From assembly GCF_003100395.1 (NCBI RefSeq), contig NZ_CP029210.1:558001-622000 (forward strand): a DNA stretch of 64,000 bases, read 5' to 3'. How positions within the stretch are numbered: the first letter of the stretch is position 1; each line of letters opens with the position of its first letter. Below, in pieces: positions 35,320 through 44,002 of this stretch. Made by a program: the position numbers and the translations under genes. The notes under the pieces are model-generated. The model was not told the DNA's origin. It saw only the letters and a program-made list of their open reading frames with translations, and ran no database searches. Source of the DNA: Aquabacterium olei. Lineage in GTDB: Bacteria > Pseudomonadota > Gammaproteobacteria > Burkholderiales > Burkholderiaceae_C.

Positions 35320-36108
35320 ATGTCCTTCACCCCCACCGTTTCCGACCACTGGATCACCCACCCGCAAGGCCGCCTGTTCGCGCGCCAATGGACGCCGCCC
35401 GCCGATGCTGAAACCGGCGTGCCGCTGGTGCTGCTGCACGATTCGCTGGGTTGCATCGAGCTGTGGCGCGGGTTTCCCGAGCTGCTGTGCCGCACCACCG
35501 GCCGTCGCGTGGTCGCGTACGACCGCTTGGGCTTCGGCCGTTCGGACGCGCGCCCGGCCCGGCCCAGCCACGACTTCGTGGCCGAAGAGGCCCGCCTGTA
35601 CCTGCCCCATGTGCGCGAGCAGCTGGGCGTGGGCCGCTTTGCGGTGCTCGGCCACAGCGTGGGCGGCGGCATGGCCATCAACGTGGCAGCCACCACGCCC
35701 GAGTGCGAGGCGCTGATCAGCATCGCCGCGCAGACCTTTGTGGAAGACAAGACGCTGGACGGCGTGCGCGCCGCCAAGGTGCAGTTCTCGGACCCGGCCC
35801 AGGTCGACCGCATCTCGCGCTACCACGGCCCGAAGGCGGACTGGGTGCTCGATGCCTGGATCGGCACCTGGCTGGATCCGGACTTTGCCGGCTGGACGCT
35901 GAACGGCGTGCTGGCGCAGATTACATGCCCGGCGCTGGCCATTCACGGCGAGGACGACGAGTTCGGCAGCCCGGCGCACGCGCTGCGTGTGGCCGAGCAC
36001 AGCCGCGGCCCGGTGCAGACCGACATCCTGCCGGCCACCGGCCATGTGCCGCACCGCGAGCAGCCCGACGCGATGGCCCAGCGCATCGCCCGCTTCCTGG
36101 CAGGCTGA
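35320..36108 (+). CDS. Alpha/beta hydrolase
   Basis: A 262-residue alpha/beta-hydrolase-fold enzyme. Visible features are LVLLHDSLGCIELW (oxyanion region), YDRLGFGRSD, the nucleophile elbow GHSVGGG (Ser), HGEDDEFG (acid) and GHVPHREQP (catalytic His). The triad is complete, so it should be active. Substrate is unknown; it resembles small esterases and C-C hydrolases. It is cytoplasmic with no signal peptide. The gene stands alone between VF530 and the exporter genes. Confidence 0.85.
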   Translation: MSFTPTVSDHWITHPQGRLFARQWTPPADAETGVPLVLLHDSLGCIELWRGFPELLCRTTGRRVVAYDRLGFGRSDARPARPSHDFVAEEARLYLPHVREQLGVGRFAVLGHSVGGGMAINVAATTPECEALISIAAQTFVEDKTLDGVRAAKVQFSDPAQVDRISRYHGPKADWVLDAWIGTWLDPDFAGWTLNGVLAQITCPALAIHGEDDEFGSPAHALRVAEHSRGPVQTDILPATGHVPHREQPDAMAQRIARFLAG

Positions 36109-36163
36109 CGCGGGGCAGGGCCTTCCCCCCGGAGGGCCATGGCCCTCGGCTAGCATCGCTTGC

Positions 36164-37072
36164 ATGAACCCCAGCGCCGCACGCGCCTCTGTCGTGTCCG
36201 ACTCTTCCTCTGTGGCCTGGCCCTTGGGCTGTCTGCTGGCGTCGCTGCTGTCGCAGTACGTGGGCGCGGCGTCGGCCAAGGGGCTGTTTCCGCTGGTGGG
36301 CGCGGAGGGGGTGACGGCGCTGCGCGTGTCCATCGCGGCGGTGATCCTGATGGCGGTGTGGCGGCCGTGGCGCACGTGGCCGGGCCGCCGCGCGCTGCCC
36401 GATCTGATCGCCTATGGCGCCATGCTGGGCCTGATGAACCTGTGCATCTACCAGGCGATGGCGCGCATTCCCATCGGCGTGGCCATTGCCATCGAGGTGA
36501 CGGGGCCGCTGGCCGTGGCGCTGTTCGGCTCGCGCCGGCCGCGGGATGTGCTGTGGGTGGTGCTGGCGGTGGCGGGGTTGCTGCCTTTGCTGCCGGTGCG
36601 CGGGGCCACGGGGCTCGATCCGGTGGGCATGGTGTGGGCCGCTGCCGCAGCGGCCTGCTGGGCGCTGTACATCGTGTTTGGCAAGCGGGCCTCGGCCCTG
36701 CCCGGTGGGCAGGCGGCGGCGTGGGGCATGCTGGTCGCCACCACCTTCACCTTGCCGCTGGGCGTGGCCCAGGCGGGATCGGCCTTGCTGGCGCCCGGTG
36801 TGCTGCTGACCGGGCTGGCCGTGGCGGTGCTGTCGAGCGCCGCGCCGTATTCACTGGAGATGGTGGCCTTGCGGCGCCTGCCGCGCCATGTGTTCGGCCT
36901 GCTGGTGAGCGCCTCGCCCGCGGTGGCGGCGCTGGTGGGCTTCTTCATGCTGGGTGAGCGCCTGAGCGCGCTGCAGTGGGCGGCCATTGCCTGTGTGGTG
37001 GGCGCCTCGGCCGGCAGTGCGCTGGGGGCGCCTGCACCGGCGGCCACCGCCACCCGGGCCGACAACCGATGA
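36164..37072 (+). CDS. EamA/RhtA-type exporter
   Basis: Ten-helix inner-membrane transporter of 302 residues in the drug/metabolite superfamily. LLSQYVGAASAKGLFPLVG and LMNLCIYQAMARIPIGVAIAI resemble RhtA (threonine/homoserine exporter), as does YSLEMVALRRLP near the C-terminus. Likely an amino-acid exporter. Its stop overlaps the start of the following MFS gene (ATGA at 37069-37072), so the two are coupled. Confidence 0.82.
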   Translation: MNPSAARASVVSDSSSVAWPLGCLLASLLSQYVGAASAKGLFPLVGAEGVTALRVSIAAVILMAVWRPWRTWPGRRALPDLIAYGAMLGLMNLCIYQAMARIPIGVAIAIEVTGPLAVALFGSRRPRDVLWVVLAVAGLLPLLPVRGATGLDPVGMVWAAAAAACWALYIVFGKRASALPGGQAAAWGMLVATTFTLPLGVAQAGSALLAPGVLLTGLAVAVLSSAAPYSLEMVALRRLPRHVFGLLVSASPAVAALVGFFMLGERLSALQWAAIACVVGASAGSALGAPAPAATATRADNR

Positions 37073-38229
37073 CGCACGCGGCCTCCGATCTGCATCGCAG
37101 CGCGCCCGCCGGCGTGCGGGCGCTGTTCTTCTCCGCAGGCGCGCTGTTCGCGACCTGGGGTGTGCACATCCCGACGGTGAAGGCGCATTACGGCGTGGGC
37201 GAGCAGGCGCTGGGCATGGCCATGCTGGCCACCGGGCTGGGCGCGTGCGTGGGCCTCACGCAGGCGGGCCGGGTGATCGCCCGCTTCGGCCCGCGGCGGG
37301 TGTTGTTCGTGGGCGGGGCGGCCGGGGCGGTGGCGATTGCCGCCTTGCTGCTGGGGCAGGACTTTGCCTGGGTGCTGGCGCTGTTGTTTGCGTTCGGGCT
37401 GGTCTCGAGTTCGTTCGATGTGGCGATGAACGTGGTCGCCAACGACATCGAGCAACAGGCGGGCCGCCCTTTGATGAGCGGCTTTCATGGCCTGTTCAGC
37501 GCAGGCGGGCTGGTGGGCGCGGGCCTGGGGGCCGTGGCCTTGCGGGCCGGCATGGCGGCCGAGCACCACCTGTGGGCCTCGGCGCTGGCGTGCTGGGCGC
37601 TGGCGGCATGGGGCGCGCACCGCATGGCGCGCGGTGTGGCGCCCGCGGGCGGCGATGCGCGGTTCCAGTGGGGCCACGGGCCGCTGGTGCTGCTGGGCGT
37701 GCTGTCGGCCCTCGGCCTGTTGTGCGAGGGGGCCATGTACGACTGGAGCGTGCTGTATGTGCGCGACGGACTGAAGGTGGACCAGGGCAGTGCGGCCTGG
37801 GCCTATGCGAGTTTTTCCGGGGCCATGGCGGCGGGGCGTTTTGGCGGTGACTGGGTGCGGGCGCGCCTGCCGGCGCCACGCCTGTTGCGGGCCAGCGCGC
37901 TGCTGGCCGCCTTCGGGATGACGGCGGCCTTGCTGGCCACGAACCTGTGGCTGGCGCTGGCCGGGTTCGCGCTGGTGGGGCTGGGCCTGGCCAATGTGGT
38001 GCCGCTGCTGTTCGTGGCAGCGGCGCAGGTGCCGGGTGTGGCGCCGGCGGCCGGCATCGCCTTCGTGTCGGCCATGGGTTATTTCGGGATGATGGGCGGG
38101 CCGGCGCTGATCGGCTTCGTGGCGCAGACGGCCACCCTGAGCGTGGCACTGGCTCAGGTTGTGGGCTTCGCGCTGGTGCTGGCGGTGGCGTCGCGCCGGG
38201 CACTCGCAGCGCAGTCGGCTTCGCGTTAG
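37069..38229 (+). CDS. MFS transporter, YbjJ-like
   Basis: Twelve-helix major facilitator of 386 residues. LFFSAGALFATWGVHIPTVK, GFHGLFSAGGLVGAGLGA and GPALIGFVAQ resemble YbjJ/FsrB-like members of unknown substrate. The ATG lies in the stop of the RhtA-like gene, so they form an operon of two exporters. Function remains predicted. Confidence 0.83.
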   Translation: MTHAASDLHRSAPAGVRALFFSAGALFATWGVHIPTVKAHYGVGEQALGMAMLATGLGACVGLTQAGRVIARFGPRRVLFVGGAAGAVAIAALLLGQDFAWVLALLFAFGLVSSSFDVAMNVVANDIEQQAGRPLMSGFHGLFSAGGLVGAGLGAVALRAGMAAEHHLWASALACWALAAWGAHRMARGVAPAGGDARFQWGHGPLVLLGVLSALGLLCEGAMYDWSVLYVRDGLKVDQGSAAWAYASFSGAMAAGRFGGDWVRARLPAPRLLRASALLAAFGMTAALLATNLWLALAGFALVGLGLANVVPLLFVAAAQVPGVAPAAGIAFVSAMGYFGMMGGPALIGFVAQTATLSVALAQVVGFALVLAVASRRALAAQSASR

Positions 38230-38291
38230 CCCCGGCTGGCAGGCGCGGCGATCGCCCGCAGAATGCGCTGCTGCAAAAGATGGAACCCCTC

Positions 38292-39140
38292 ATGAAGCAC
38301 AGTGACGAAGTGGTGCTGATCACCGGCTGCGGATCCGGTATCGGCCAGGCCCTGGCGCGGGCCTTTCACCAGCAGGGCCAGCGTGTGTGCGCCACCGCGC
38401 GCCGCGCCGAAACGCTGGCAGACCTGGCCCGCGAAGGCCTGATGACGCGCACGCTGGACGTGACCGACGCGGTCGCCGTGGCGGCGCTGCTGGCCGATCT
38501 GGCGCAACAGGGCCTGGGTGTGGGCACGCTGGTGAACAACGCGGGCTACGGCGCCATGGGCCCGATGCTGGATGTGCCGGCCGAAGAATGGCAGCGCCAG
38601 TTCGATGTGAACGTGTTTGCGCCGCTGGCGCTGACGCGCGCCGTGGCCCCGGCCATGGTGGCGCGCGGGCGCGGGCTGGTGGTCAACATCAGCAGCGTGT
38701 CGGGCGTGCTGACCACGCCGTTTGCGGGCCCGTATTGCGCGAGCAAGGCGGCGTTCAATGCGGCCTCCACCGCGTTGCGCATGGAGTTGCAGCCGCTGGG
38801 CGTGCGGGTGGTGACCGTGCAGCCGGGCGGCATCCGCTCGGGCTTTGGCGACACGGCGGCCCACCGCGTGCACCTCGCGCCCGATTCGCCCTACCAGGCT
38901 GTGAAGGCCGGCGTGATGGGCCGCGCCAACGAAAGCCAGGCCGACGCCATGCCGGCCGAGACCTTCTCCCGCCTGCTCGTCGAGCGGTTGGCGCAGGCCG
39001 ATTGCCCGCCGGTGGTGCGCCTGGGCCCCAAGAGCAGCCTCTTGCCCTTCCTGGCACGCTGGCTGCCCGTTCGCCTTCTGGACAGGATGCTGTCCCGGCG
39101 GTTTCAACTTGATCGGCTTCAGGCCAAGGAGCAGGTATGA
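38292..39140 (+). CDS. SDR family oxidoreductase
   Basis: Short-chain dehydrogenase of 282 residues. LITGCGSGIGQALA is the cofactor loop, LVNNAGYGAMGP the NNAG motif, NISSVSGV the catalytic Ser and YCASKAAFNAAS the catalytic Tyr/Lys pair. The C-terminal tail after residue 200 is longer than minimal SDRs and resembles the retinol or 17-beta-type subgroup. GGA lies seven bases before ATG 38292; an in-frame ATG at 38280 would add four residues. The stop overlaps the next SDR start (ATGA at 39137-39140). Confidence 0.85.
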   Translation: MKHSDEVVLITGCGSGIGQALARAFHQQGQRVCATARRAETLADLAREGLMTRTLDVTDAVAVAALLADLAQQGLGVGTLVNNAGYGAMGPMLDVPAEEWQRQFDVNVFAPLALTRAVAPAMVARGRGLVVNISSVSGVLTTPFAGPYCASKAAFNAASTALRMELQPLGVRVVTVQPGGIRSGFGDTAAHRVHLAPDSPYQAVKAGVMGRANESQADAMPAETFSRLLVERLAQADCPPVVRLGPKSSLLPFLARWLPVRLLDRMLSRRFQLDRLQAKEQV

Positions 39141-39946
39141 GCATCGCACCTTCCACTGTGTCGTCGCGGCCGGCCGCCTTCATCACCGGAGCGGCCGCGG
39201 GCATCGGGCGAGCCACGGCCCTGCGTCTGGCGCGGGCCGGCTGGTTCGTGGGGCTGAGCGATGTCGATGAAGCCGCCGTGCAGGCCCTGGCGCGCGAGAT
39301 CGGCGAGACGCAGGCGCATGCCGTTGCGCTCAACGTGGTGGATGCGGCTGCGTGGGCTGGGGTGCTGGCCGACTTCTGGCGCGCCGCGGGTGGGCGGCTG
39401 GATGTGCTGTTCAACAACGCGGGGATCTCGGCCACGGCGCCGTTCGAGGGCACCGCCATCGGTCGCCACCACGCCGTGATCGACGTGAACCTGAAGGGCG
39501 TGCTCAATGGCTGCCATGCGGCGCACGGCTACCTGCAGCGCACGCCGGGCAGCCGGGTGATCAACATGTGTTCGGCGTCGGCGCTGTATGGGCAGCCGAT
39601 GCTGGCGTCCTACTCGGCCACGAAGGCAGCGGTGCGCAGCCTGACCGAGGCGCTGGACATCGAATGGCAGGCGCAGGGCATCCGCGTGGTCGACCTGCTG
39701 CCGCTGTTCGTGGACACCGCCATGGTGCGCAACGACGTGGCACAGATGAAGACGGTGTCGAGGCTGGGCGTGCGGCTGTCGGCCGACGACGTGGCGCAGG
39801 CCGTGCTGAAGCTGGCCACGGGGCGTGCCGCCGGCCTGCCGGTGCACACGCACGTGGGGCTGCAGACCAAGGTGTTCGCGCTGCTGTCCAAGCTGTCGCC
39901 GGGGTTCATGAACCGGCGGGTGACGGCGCTGCTGGCGGGCTATTGA
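39137..39946 (+). CDS. SDR family oxidoreductase
   Basis: Second, only distantly similar SDR of 269 residues, coupled to the first by a four-base overlap. Motifs are FITGAAAGIGRATALRLARAG, FNNAGISATAPF, CSASALYGQP and YSATKAAVRSL. PLFVDTAMV lies at the substrate side. LSDVDE after strand 2 (Asp) suggests NAD(H) preference. The pair may act on the same lipid or ketone substrate, which is inference from the coupling alone. Confidence 0.85.
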   Translation: MSIAPSTVSSRPAAFITGAAAGIGRATALRLARAGWFVGLSDVDEAAVQALAREIGETQAHAVALNVVDAAAWAGVLADFWRAAGGRLDVLFNNAGISATAPFEGTAIGRHHAVIDVNLKGVLNGCHAAHGYLQRTPGSRVINMCSASALYGQPMLASYSATKAAVRSLTEALDIEWQAQGIRVVDLLPLFVDTAMVRNDVAQMKTVSRLGVRLSADDVAQAVLKLATGRAAGLPVHTHVGLQTKVFALLSKLSPGFMNRRVTALLAGY

Positions 39947-39958
39947 AAGCGCATGAAA

Positions 39959-40435
39959 TCATGCTCGCTCATCGAGTGAGCTTCGGGCGTCGATGTGCGC
40001 CGTGTCCGACACGCCGATGCCCAGCCGGCTGACCAGCTCGCCGCCCAGCCACGCGGTGAGCAGCGCCAAGGCAACGCCGGCCAGCGACAGGGCCGTGCCG
40101 GTCAGAGCGACGTGGTCGGCCTGCTGATGACGCGTCCACCAGCTGCCTGCAAACAGGACCATCACCACCAGGTTGCCCAACCCGTGCAGACGCCCGACGA
40201 GGCGCGCGCGCGAGCCCTTGGGAATGGCCAGCCAGTCGATGAAGCCGAAGGGCGCGGCCACCAGTCCGCCGAGCAGGCCCCCGGCCATGGTCCAGTAGGC
40301 CACGTCGGCCATCACGGGCAGATCCAGCGCCCAGTACAGCAGGTCGAAGGCCACGGCGCCGCCCAGCAAGCCGAGCGGAAAGGCGACCAGCATCTGGTGC
40401 ACGGGGTGCCCCAGGAACTTGGCTCTGGCTTCCAT
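39959..40435 (-). CDS. DUF2231 membrane protein
   Basis: A 158-residue integral membrane protein with four helices. It starts MEARAKFLGHPVHQMLVAFP, the conserved GHPxHxxL head of DUF2231, and has AAPFGFIDWLAIP and a RLHGLGN segment whose histidine may bind heme or metal. AAGGG precedes ATG 40435. It is the last gene of a likely three-gene minus-strand operon (DUF3297, DUF2242, DUF2231). Family function unknown. Confidence 0.85.
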   Translation of the reverse strand: MEARAKFLGHPVHQMLVAFPLGLLGGAVAFDLLYWALDLPVMADVAYWTMAGGLLGGLVAAPFGFIDWLAIPKGSRARLVGRLHGLGNLVVMVLFAGSWWTRHQQADHVALTGTALSLAGVALALLTAWLGGELVSRLGIGVSDTAHIDARSSLDERA

Positions 40436-40508
40436 GGTGACGCCCTTTCGCGTTGGCAAGGATGTCGGGAAGCGCGGCAAGCCGTGTTCCCGACGGGCCG
40501 TGGCGCGT

Positions 40509-41117
40509 TCAGGGTGTGGGCGTCGGGGCGGCCGCGGCGGGCACGCTGTCCATGGCAAGGTAACTCTTGATGAGCGTGAACAGGCGGTCGTAGAACTCGC
40601 CGAGCTGGATGGTCTGGCTGCCGACGCGGGTCAGACCCTCGCTGGTTTCACCAAAGGGCACGGACAGCGAACCCACCGAGCCCACGCCCACGCTGGCCGA
40701 GTTGCTGACGCGGCGCACGGTGTAGGTCTCCTGCACGGCGGCGGCAAAGGCCATGCTGATGGCACCGTCGCCATCCGGCACGCAGACCACGCGGATCACC
40801 ATCTCGATGTGCGAGCCGACATCGGGCTGGAAGTTCTTCTTGCCTTCGACGAGGGCGGCGTCGTTCACCGTGACGAGGTAGCCCTGACTGAGCAGAGCCA
40901 GCCGGGCCGAGCGGCACACCGCGGCCGGTGGGGCATCGAACAGGCGCGAGAAGGTCTCGCCGGACGCGAAGCGTTCTTGCGGCGGATAGGGCTTGTTGCG
41001 CTGCAGCGCGCTGCAGCCCGAAAGCGCCACGGCGCCGAGCAGCAGCGCGGCCAGCAGGCGGGCGCGCGGGCGAGAAAAGGAAGAGACCGGCACGGTGTGC
41101 AGCAGTGTGGCCTTCAA
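40509..41117 (-). CDS. DUF2242 lipoprotein
   Basis: A 202-residue lipoprotein with a basic N-terminus, a hydrophobic stretch, and lipobox LSGC near residue 34. The body fits DUF2242: YPPQERFASGETFSRLFDAP, LLSQGYLVTVNDAALVEGKK and IRVVCVPDGDGAISMAFAA. It is likely outer-membrane anchored in the periplasm. Its start overlaps the end of the DUF3297 gene by four bases, indicating coupling. Function unknown. Confidence 0.83.
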   Translation of the reverse strand: MKATLLHTVPVSSFSRPRARLLAALLLGAVALSGCSALQRNKPYPPQERFASGETFSRLFDAPPAAVCRSARLALLSQGYLVTVNDAALVEGKKNFQPDVGSHIEMVIRVVCVPDGDGAISMAFAAAVQETYTVRRVSNSASVGVGSVGSLSVPFGETSEGLTRVGSQTIQLGEFYDRLFTLIKSYLAMDSVPAAAAPTPTP

Positions 41118-41365
41118 CGGTAGAAGACTTCGACCTTGCCCTTGAGCTTGATCAGCAGCGGGCGGCCCTTGCGGTCCACCGTCTTGCCGGCGGCGACCTT
41201 GACCCAGCCTTCGCTGATGCAGTATTCCTCGACGTCATGGCGCTCCTTGTCGTTGAAGCGGATGCCGATGTCGTGGGCCAGCACGGTGCGGTCGTGGTGC
41301 GGGCTGCGGGGGTCGACGGCCAGATGGTCGGGCAGGGCGGGGCGTTCTGCGTGGTTGTCGCTCAT
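41114..41365 (-). CDS. DUF3297 family protein
   Basis: An 83-residue cytoplasmic protein. LPDHLAVDPRSPHHD, VLAHDIGIRFND and EYCISEGWVKVAAGKTVDRK match DUF3297, a small conserved proteobacterial family. KGRPLLIKLKGKVEVFYR closes it. Function unknown. It is the first gene of the operon with DUF2242 and DUF2231. Confidence 0.87.
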   Translation of the reverse strand: MSDNHAERPALPDHLAVDPRSPHHDRTVLAHDIGIRFNDKERHDVEEYCISEGWVKVAAGKTVDRKGRPLLIKLKGKVEVFYR

Positions 41366-41479
41366 GGAAAGATCGGACGGATGACGAAAAAGGCCTCAGT
41401 GTAGGGCTGTCTGCCCATGGTGGACACGGGGTGCCCGGCATGGGGTAAGGTTGTCGCGATGAAGCCTGCCGGAGTGCCT

Positions 41480-42370
41480 ATGTCTGCCCGTTCTGCCCGC
41501 CCACTGCCTGCCATGTCGATGAAGCGCTGGGCCGCCCTGACGGTGCTGTGTGGGGCGCCGTTGCTGGCCGCGGCACAGGTGTCCGGCACGGGCAGCGCCG
41601 ACGCACCCGCCGGGCCGGGATTGCGGCCGCTGTGGGAGGTCGGGGCCGCCGGCATCGGGGTGTCGCAGCAGGCGTATCCGGGGTCCGAGCAACAGGTTCG
41701 TCGCGGGCTGGTGCTGCCGTATTTCGTCTATCGGGGGCGTTTCCTGCGGGCTGACCGTGAGACCGCCGGCCTGCGCGCGGTCAAGACCGAGAACTATGAA
41801 TTGGACGTCGGCTTTGCCGCATCGTTCGGGTCGCGCTCGCGCGACATCGACGCACGCAATGGCATGCGGGACCTCGGTACGCTGGTCGAATTCGGCCCGC
41901 GGTTGAAGTGGTTTCTGGGCGCCGGGCCGGGCGGCGGGCGCTGGCGCCTGGATCTGCCCGTGCGGGGTGTGTTCGACCTGAGCGATGGGGCAGCGCACCG
42001 TGGCATGGCCTTCGAGCCCGAATTGCGCTTCGAGCGCCGGACGCTGGGCGGGTGGTTGTACGGGGCCAGTGTGGGCGCCGTGTTTGCCGACCGGCGGCTG
42101 GCCTCGACCTTCTACGAGGTGCGTCCCGGCGAGGTGCTGCCCGACCGGCCAGCCTACCGGGCCCAGCCCGGCCTGGTGGCCTGGCGCCTGGGCGCCTCGA
42201 TGTCGCGCCCGCTGGGCACCGACTGGCGCGTGTTCGGTTTTGCCCGGCTCGACTCCGTGGCGGGCGCCGCCAACGAGGACAGCCCGCTGGTGCGCCGCAC
42301 GACGGGTGGCACCGTGGGGCTGGGCTTCATCTACACCTTCATGCGTTCGAGCGCCACTGGCAACGACTGA
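41480..42370 (+). CDS. MipA/OmpV family outer-membrane protein
   Basis: About 296 residues. A signal peptide (MKRWAALTVLCGAPLLAAAQ) is followed by a beta-barrel of the MipA/OmpV type: WEVGAAGIGVSQQAYPGSEQ, VLPYFVYRGRFLRADRE and LDVGFAASFGSRS. The C-terminus is GGTVGLGFIYTFMR. Such barrels act as scaffolds or porins. GGAG lies five bases before ATG 41480; ATGs at 41459, 41513 and 41519 are alternatives. Confidence 0.83.
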   Translation: MSARSARPLPAMSMKRWAALTVLCGAPLLAAAQVSGTGSADAPAGPGLRPLWEVGAAGIGVSQQAYPGSEQQVRRGLVLPYFVYRGRFLRADRETAGLRAVKTENYELDVGFAASFGSRSRDIDARNGMRDLGTLVEFGPRLKWFLGAGPGGGRWRLDLPVRGVFDLSDGAAHRGMAFEPELRFERRTLGGWLYGASVGAVFADRRLASTFYEVRPGEVLPDRPAYRAQPGLVAWRLGASMSRPLGTDWRVFGFARLDSVAGAANEDSPLVRRTTGGTVGLGFIYTFMRSSATGND

Positions 42371-42382
42371 GCCTCGAGGGGC

Positions 42383-43258
42383 TTACTGCAGCGCCATGGC
42401 GAGGGCCACCGGCAGCGACACCAGCGCCATCAGGTTGCCGATCAGCACCACCGAAGCCACCTTGTCGGGCTCGTGGCCGTAGCGTTCGGCGAACATGTAG
42501 TTCAGCACGGCAGGAGGCAGCGAGCCGAACACCAGCAGCAGGGCCTGCTGCATGGGCGGCAGTGGGATCACCGCGATCAACGCCCACGCGATCAGCATGC
42601 CGCTGACCGGACGCAGCACTGCACCGAACAGCCCGAAGCGCACGGCTTCGATGCGGGAGGCAGCCAGCCGCACCCCCAGGCTCAGCAGCATCAGCGGCAC
42701 GGCGATCTCACCAACCATGCGGATGGCGGTCAACAGGGGCGGCCACACGCTCAGCCCCGAGATGCTGACGGCAATGCCGGCCAGCGCAGCGAGGATGGTG
42801 GGGGTGCGCCACACGGTGAGCAGCCGCGCATCGCGATCAAGCAACCAGGTGCCGAAGCCGTAGTGCAGCAGGTTGGCGACCACGAACATGGCGACAGCCG
42901 GCGCCAGGGCCGTGTCGCCAAACGCCAGCACCGCCAGCGGCAGGCCCAGGTTGCCCGAGTTGTTGAACATCATGGGTGGCACCAGCGTGTGCGGTGCGGT
43001 GCCCGTGAGGCGGGCCGCGCCCCATGCCACGGCGCCCGAACCCAGAATCAGCAGCGCAGCCGCGAGCAGCAGCGGGCCGAAGCTCAGCAGGTGGAAATCC
43101 TTGCTGGCCATGGCCGAGAAGACCAGGGCGGGCGTGAAGACGTCCATGTTGAGCTTGTTGGCGTGGCTCAGGTCGGGCTGCAGGCGCCGGCCGACGATGA
43201 AGCCGAGCGCGGTGATGGCAAACAGCGGGAACAGGATGGCGACGATGCGTTCGAGCAT
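42383..43258 (-). CDS. AEC family transporter
   Basis: A 291-residue ten-helix carrier. ERIVAILFPLFAITALGFIVG opens it, MMFNNSGNLGLPLAVLAFGD is the conserved N-terminal crossing, and FGSLPPAVLNYMFAERYG the C-terminal one. It is convergent with the OmpV-type gene. Same family as 3016-3999 but clearly divergent. Substrate unknown, likely a small organic anion. Confidence 0.87.
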   Translation of the reverse strand: MLERIVAILFPLFAITALGFIVGRRLQPDLSHANKLNMDVFTPALVFSAMASKDFHLLSFGPLLLAAALLILGSGAVAWGAARLTGTAPHTLVPPMMFNNSGNLGLPLAVLAFGDTALAPAVAMFVVANLLHYGFGTWLLDRDARLLTVWRTPTILAALAGIAVSISGLSVWPPLLTAIRMVGEIAVPLMLLSLGVRLAASRIEAVRFGLFGAVLRPVSGMLIAWALIAVIPLPPMQQALLLVFGSLPPAVLNYMFAERYGHEPDKVASVVLIGNLMALVSLPVALAMALQ

Positions 43259-43422
43259 GGAGGGGATTGTTCACTGTGCGCACAGCGCCCGTCGGCAAGG
43301 GGTGGCAATGTTTGCCGTCATGGGTGCAGACCGGGCGGGCGTGCCGCCGCAACGGGGGCGGGAACGCGACTTGCCGAACTGATCGTAGCCGGCAATCTCG
43401 CCGGCATGTCAGGAGAAACACC

Positions 43423-43695
43423 ATGGCTGAGAATCGCAACGACATCACCAACACCCAAGGTCAGCAAGGGGGCCAGCAAGGCCAACAGGGCCAGGGTCAG
43501 AAGCAGCAAAGCCAGCAGAACCAGCCGGGCAAGCAGCAGCCGGGGCAGCAAGGCCAGAACCCGGGCCAGCAGCAGCAGGACATCCCGGGCTCGCAACGCG
43601 AGCAACAAGGCGGCAACATGGGCGGCAACCAGGGGAGCAACCAAGGCAGCAGCCAGGGTGGCAGCCAGCAAGGCCGCAACGACCAGCAACGCTGA
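43423..43695 (+). CDS. Gln/Gly-rich disordered protein
   Basis: A 90-residue protein made almost entirely of Gln, Gly, Asn, Ser and Pro after the first ten residues (MAENRNDITN), in imperfect QGQQG, PGQQGQ and NQGSNQG units. It has no signal peptide, Cys, Trp or hydrophobic core, so it should be unfolded. A perfect AGGAG at 43411-43415, seven bases before the ATG, argues that it is expressed. Similar short Q/G-rich proteins occur in Burkholderiales annotations as hypothetical. Function unknown; condensate-forming or desiccation-protective roles are only speculation. Confidence 0.65.
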   Translation: MAENRNDITNTQGQQGGQQGQQGQGQKQQSQQNQPGKQQPGQQGQNPGQQQQDIPGSQREQQGGNMGGNQGSNQGSSQGGSQQGRNDQQR

Positions 43696-43746
43696 GTGGC
43701 TTGATGCCGCCCGTCACGTCGCCCTGCGGGGCGGCCTGGCGGGCGG

Positions 43747-43878
43747 TCAGGCGATGCGCAGGGTGTGACGCCCCGCGCGCTTCGCTTCGTACAACTGGCC
43801 GTCGGCCAGCGCCATCAGGGCCTCGAGCGAGGTGGCCTGAGGGTGGGACGAGAGGGCACCGCCCAGACTGAGCGTCAG
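43747..43878 (-). pseudogene. C-terminal remnant of a GGDEF (diguanylate cyclase) gene
   Basis: The 307-base gap between the Q/G-rich gene and the P450 gene holds a minus-strand reading frame of 43 codons plus stop. It reads LTLSLGGALSSHPQ then SLEALMALADGQLYEAKRAG and RHTLRIA, matching the end of GGDEF domains (SIGVA ... ADxALYxAKRxGR). No GG(D/E)EF motif or start lies upstream: the next 120 bases read in another frame as a hydrophobic segment ending at a stop. It appears to be a truncated leftover. Confidence 0.6.
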
Positions 43879-44002
43879 GCATCCCCCGCGGGATGGCCGT
43901 TGATGACCGCCGCGATCGCCAGCGAGGTGATCCGCGACGGCACGAAGCGCACCCGCACGCGCAGGTTGGCCAGCACGATGAAGATGACCGACGCTCGTCC
44001 AA

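Noticed and set aside
43440..43690. Repetitive CAG/GGC-rich stretch considered as a CRISPR or DNA repeat array
   Set aside because: Repeats are irregular, short and follow codon phase of the Gln/Gly protein; no spacer structure.
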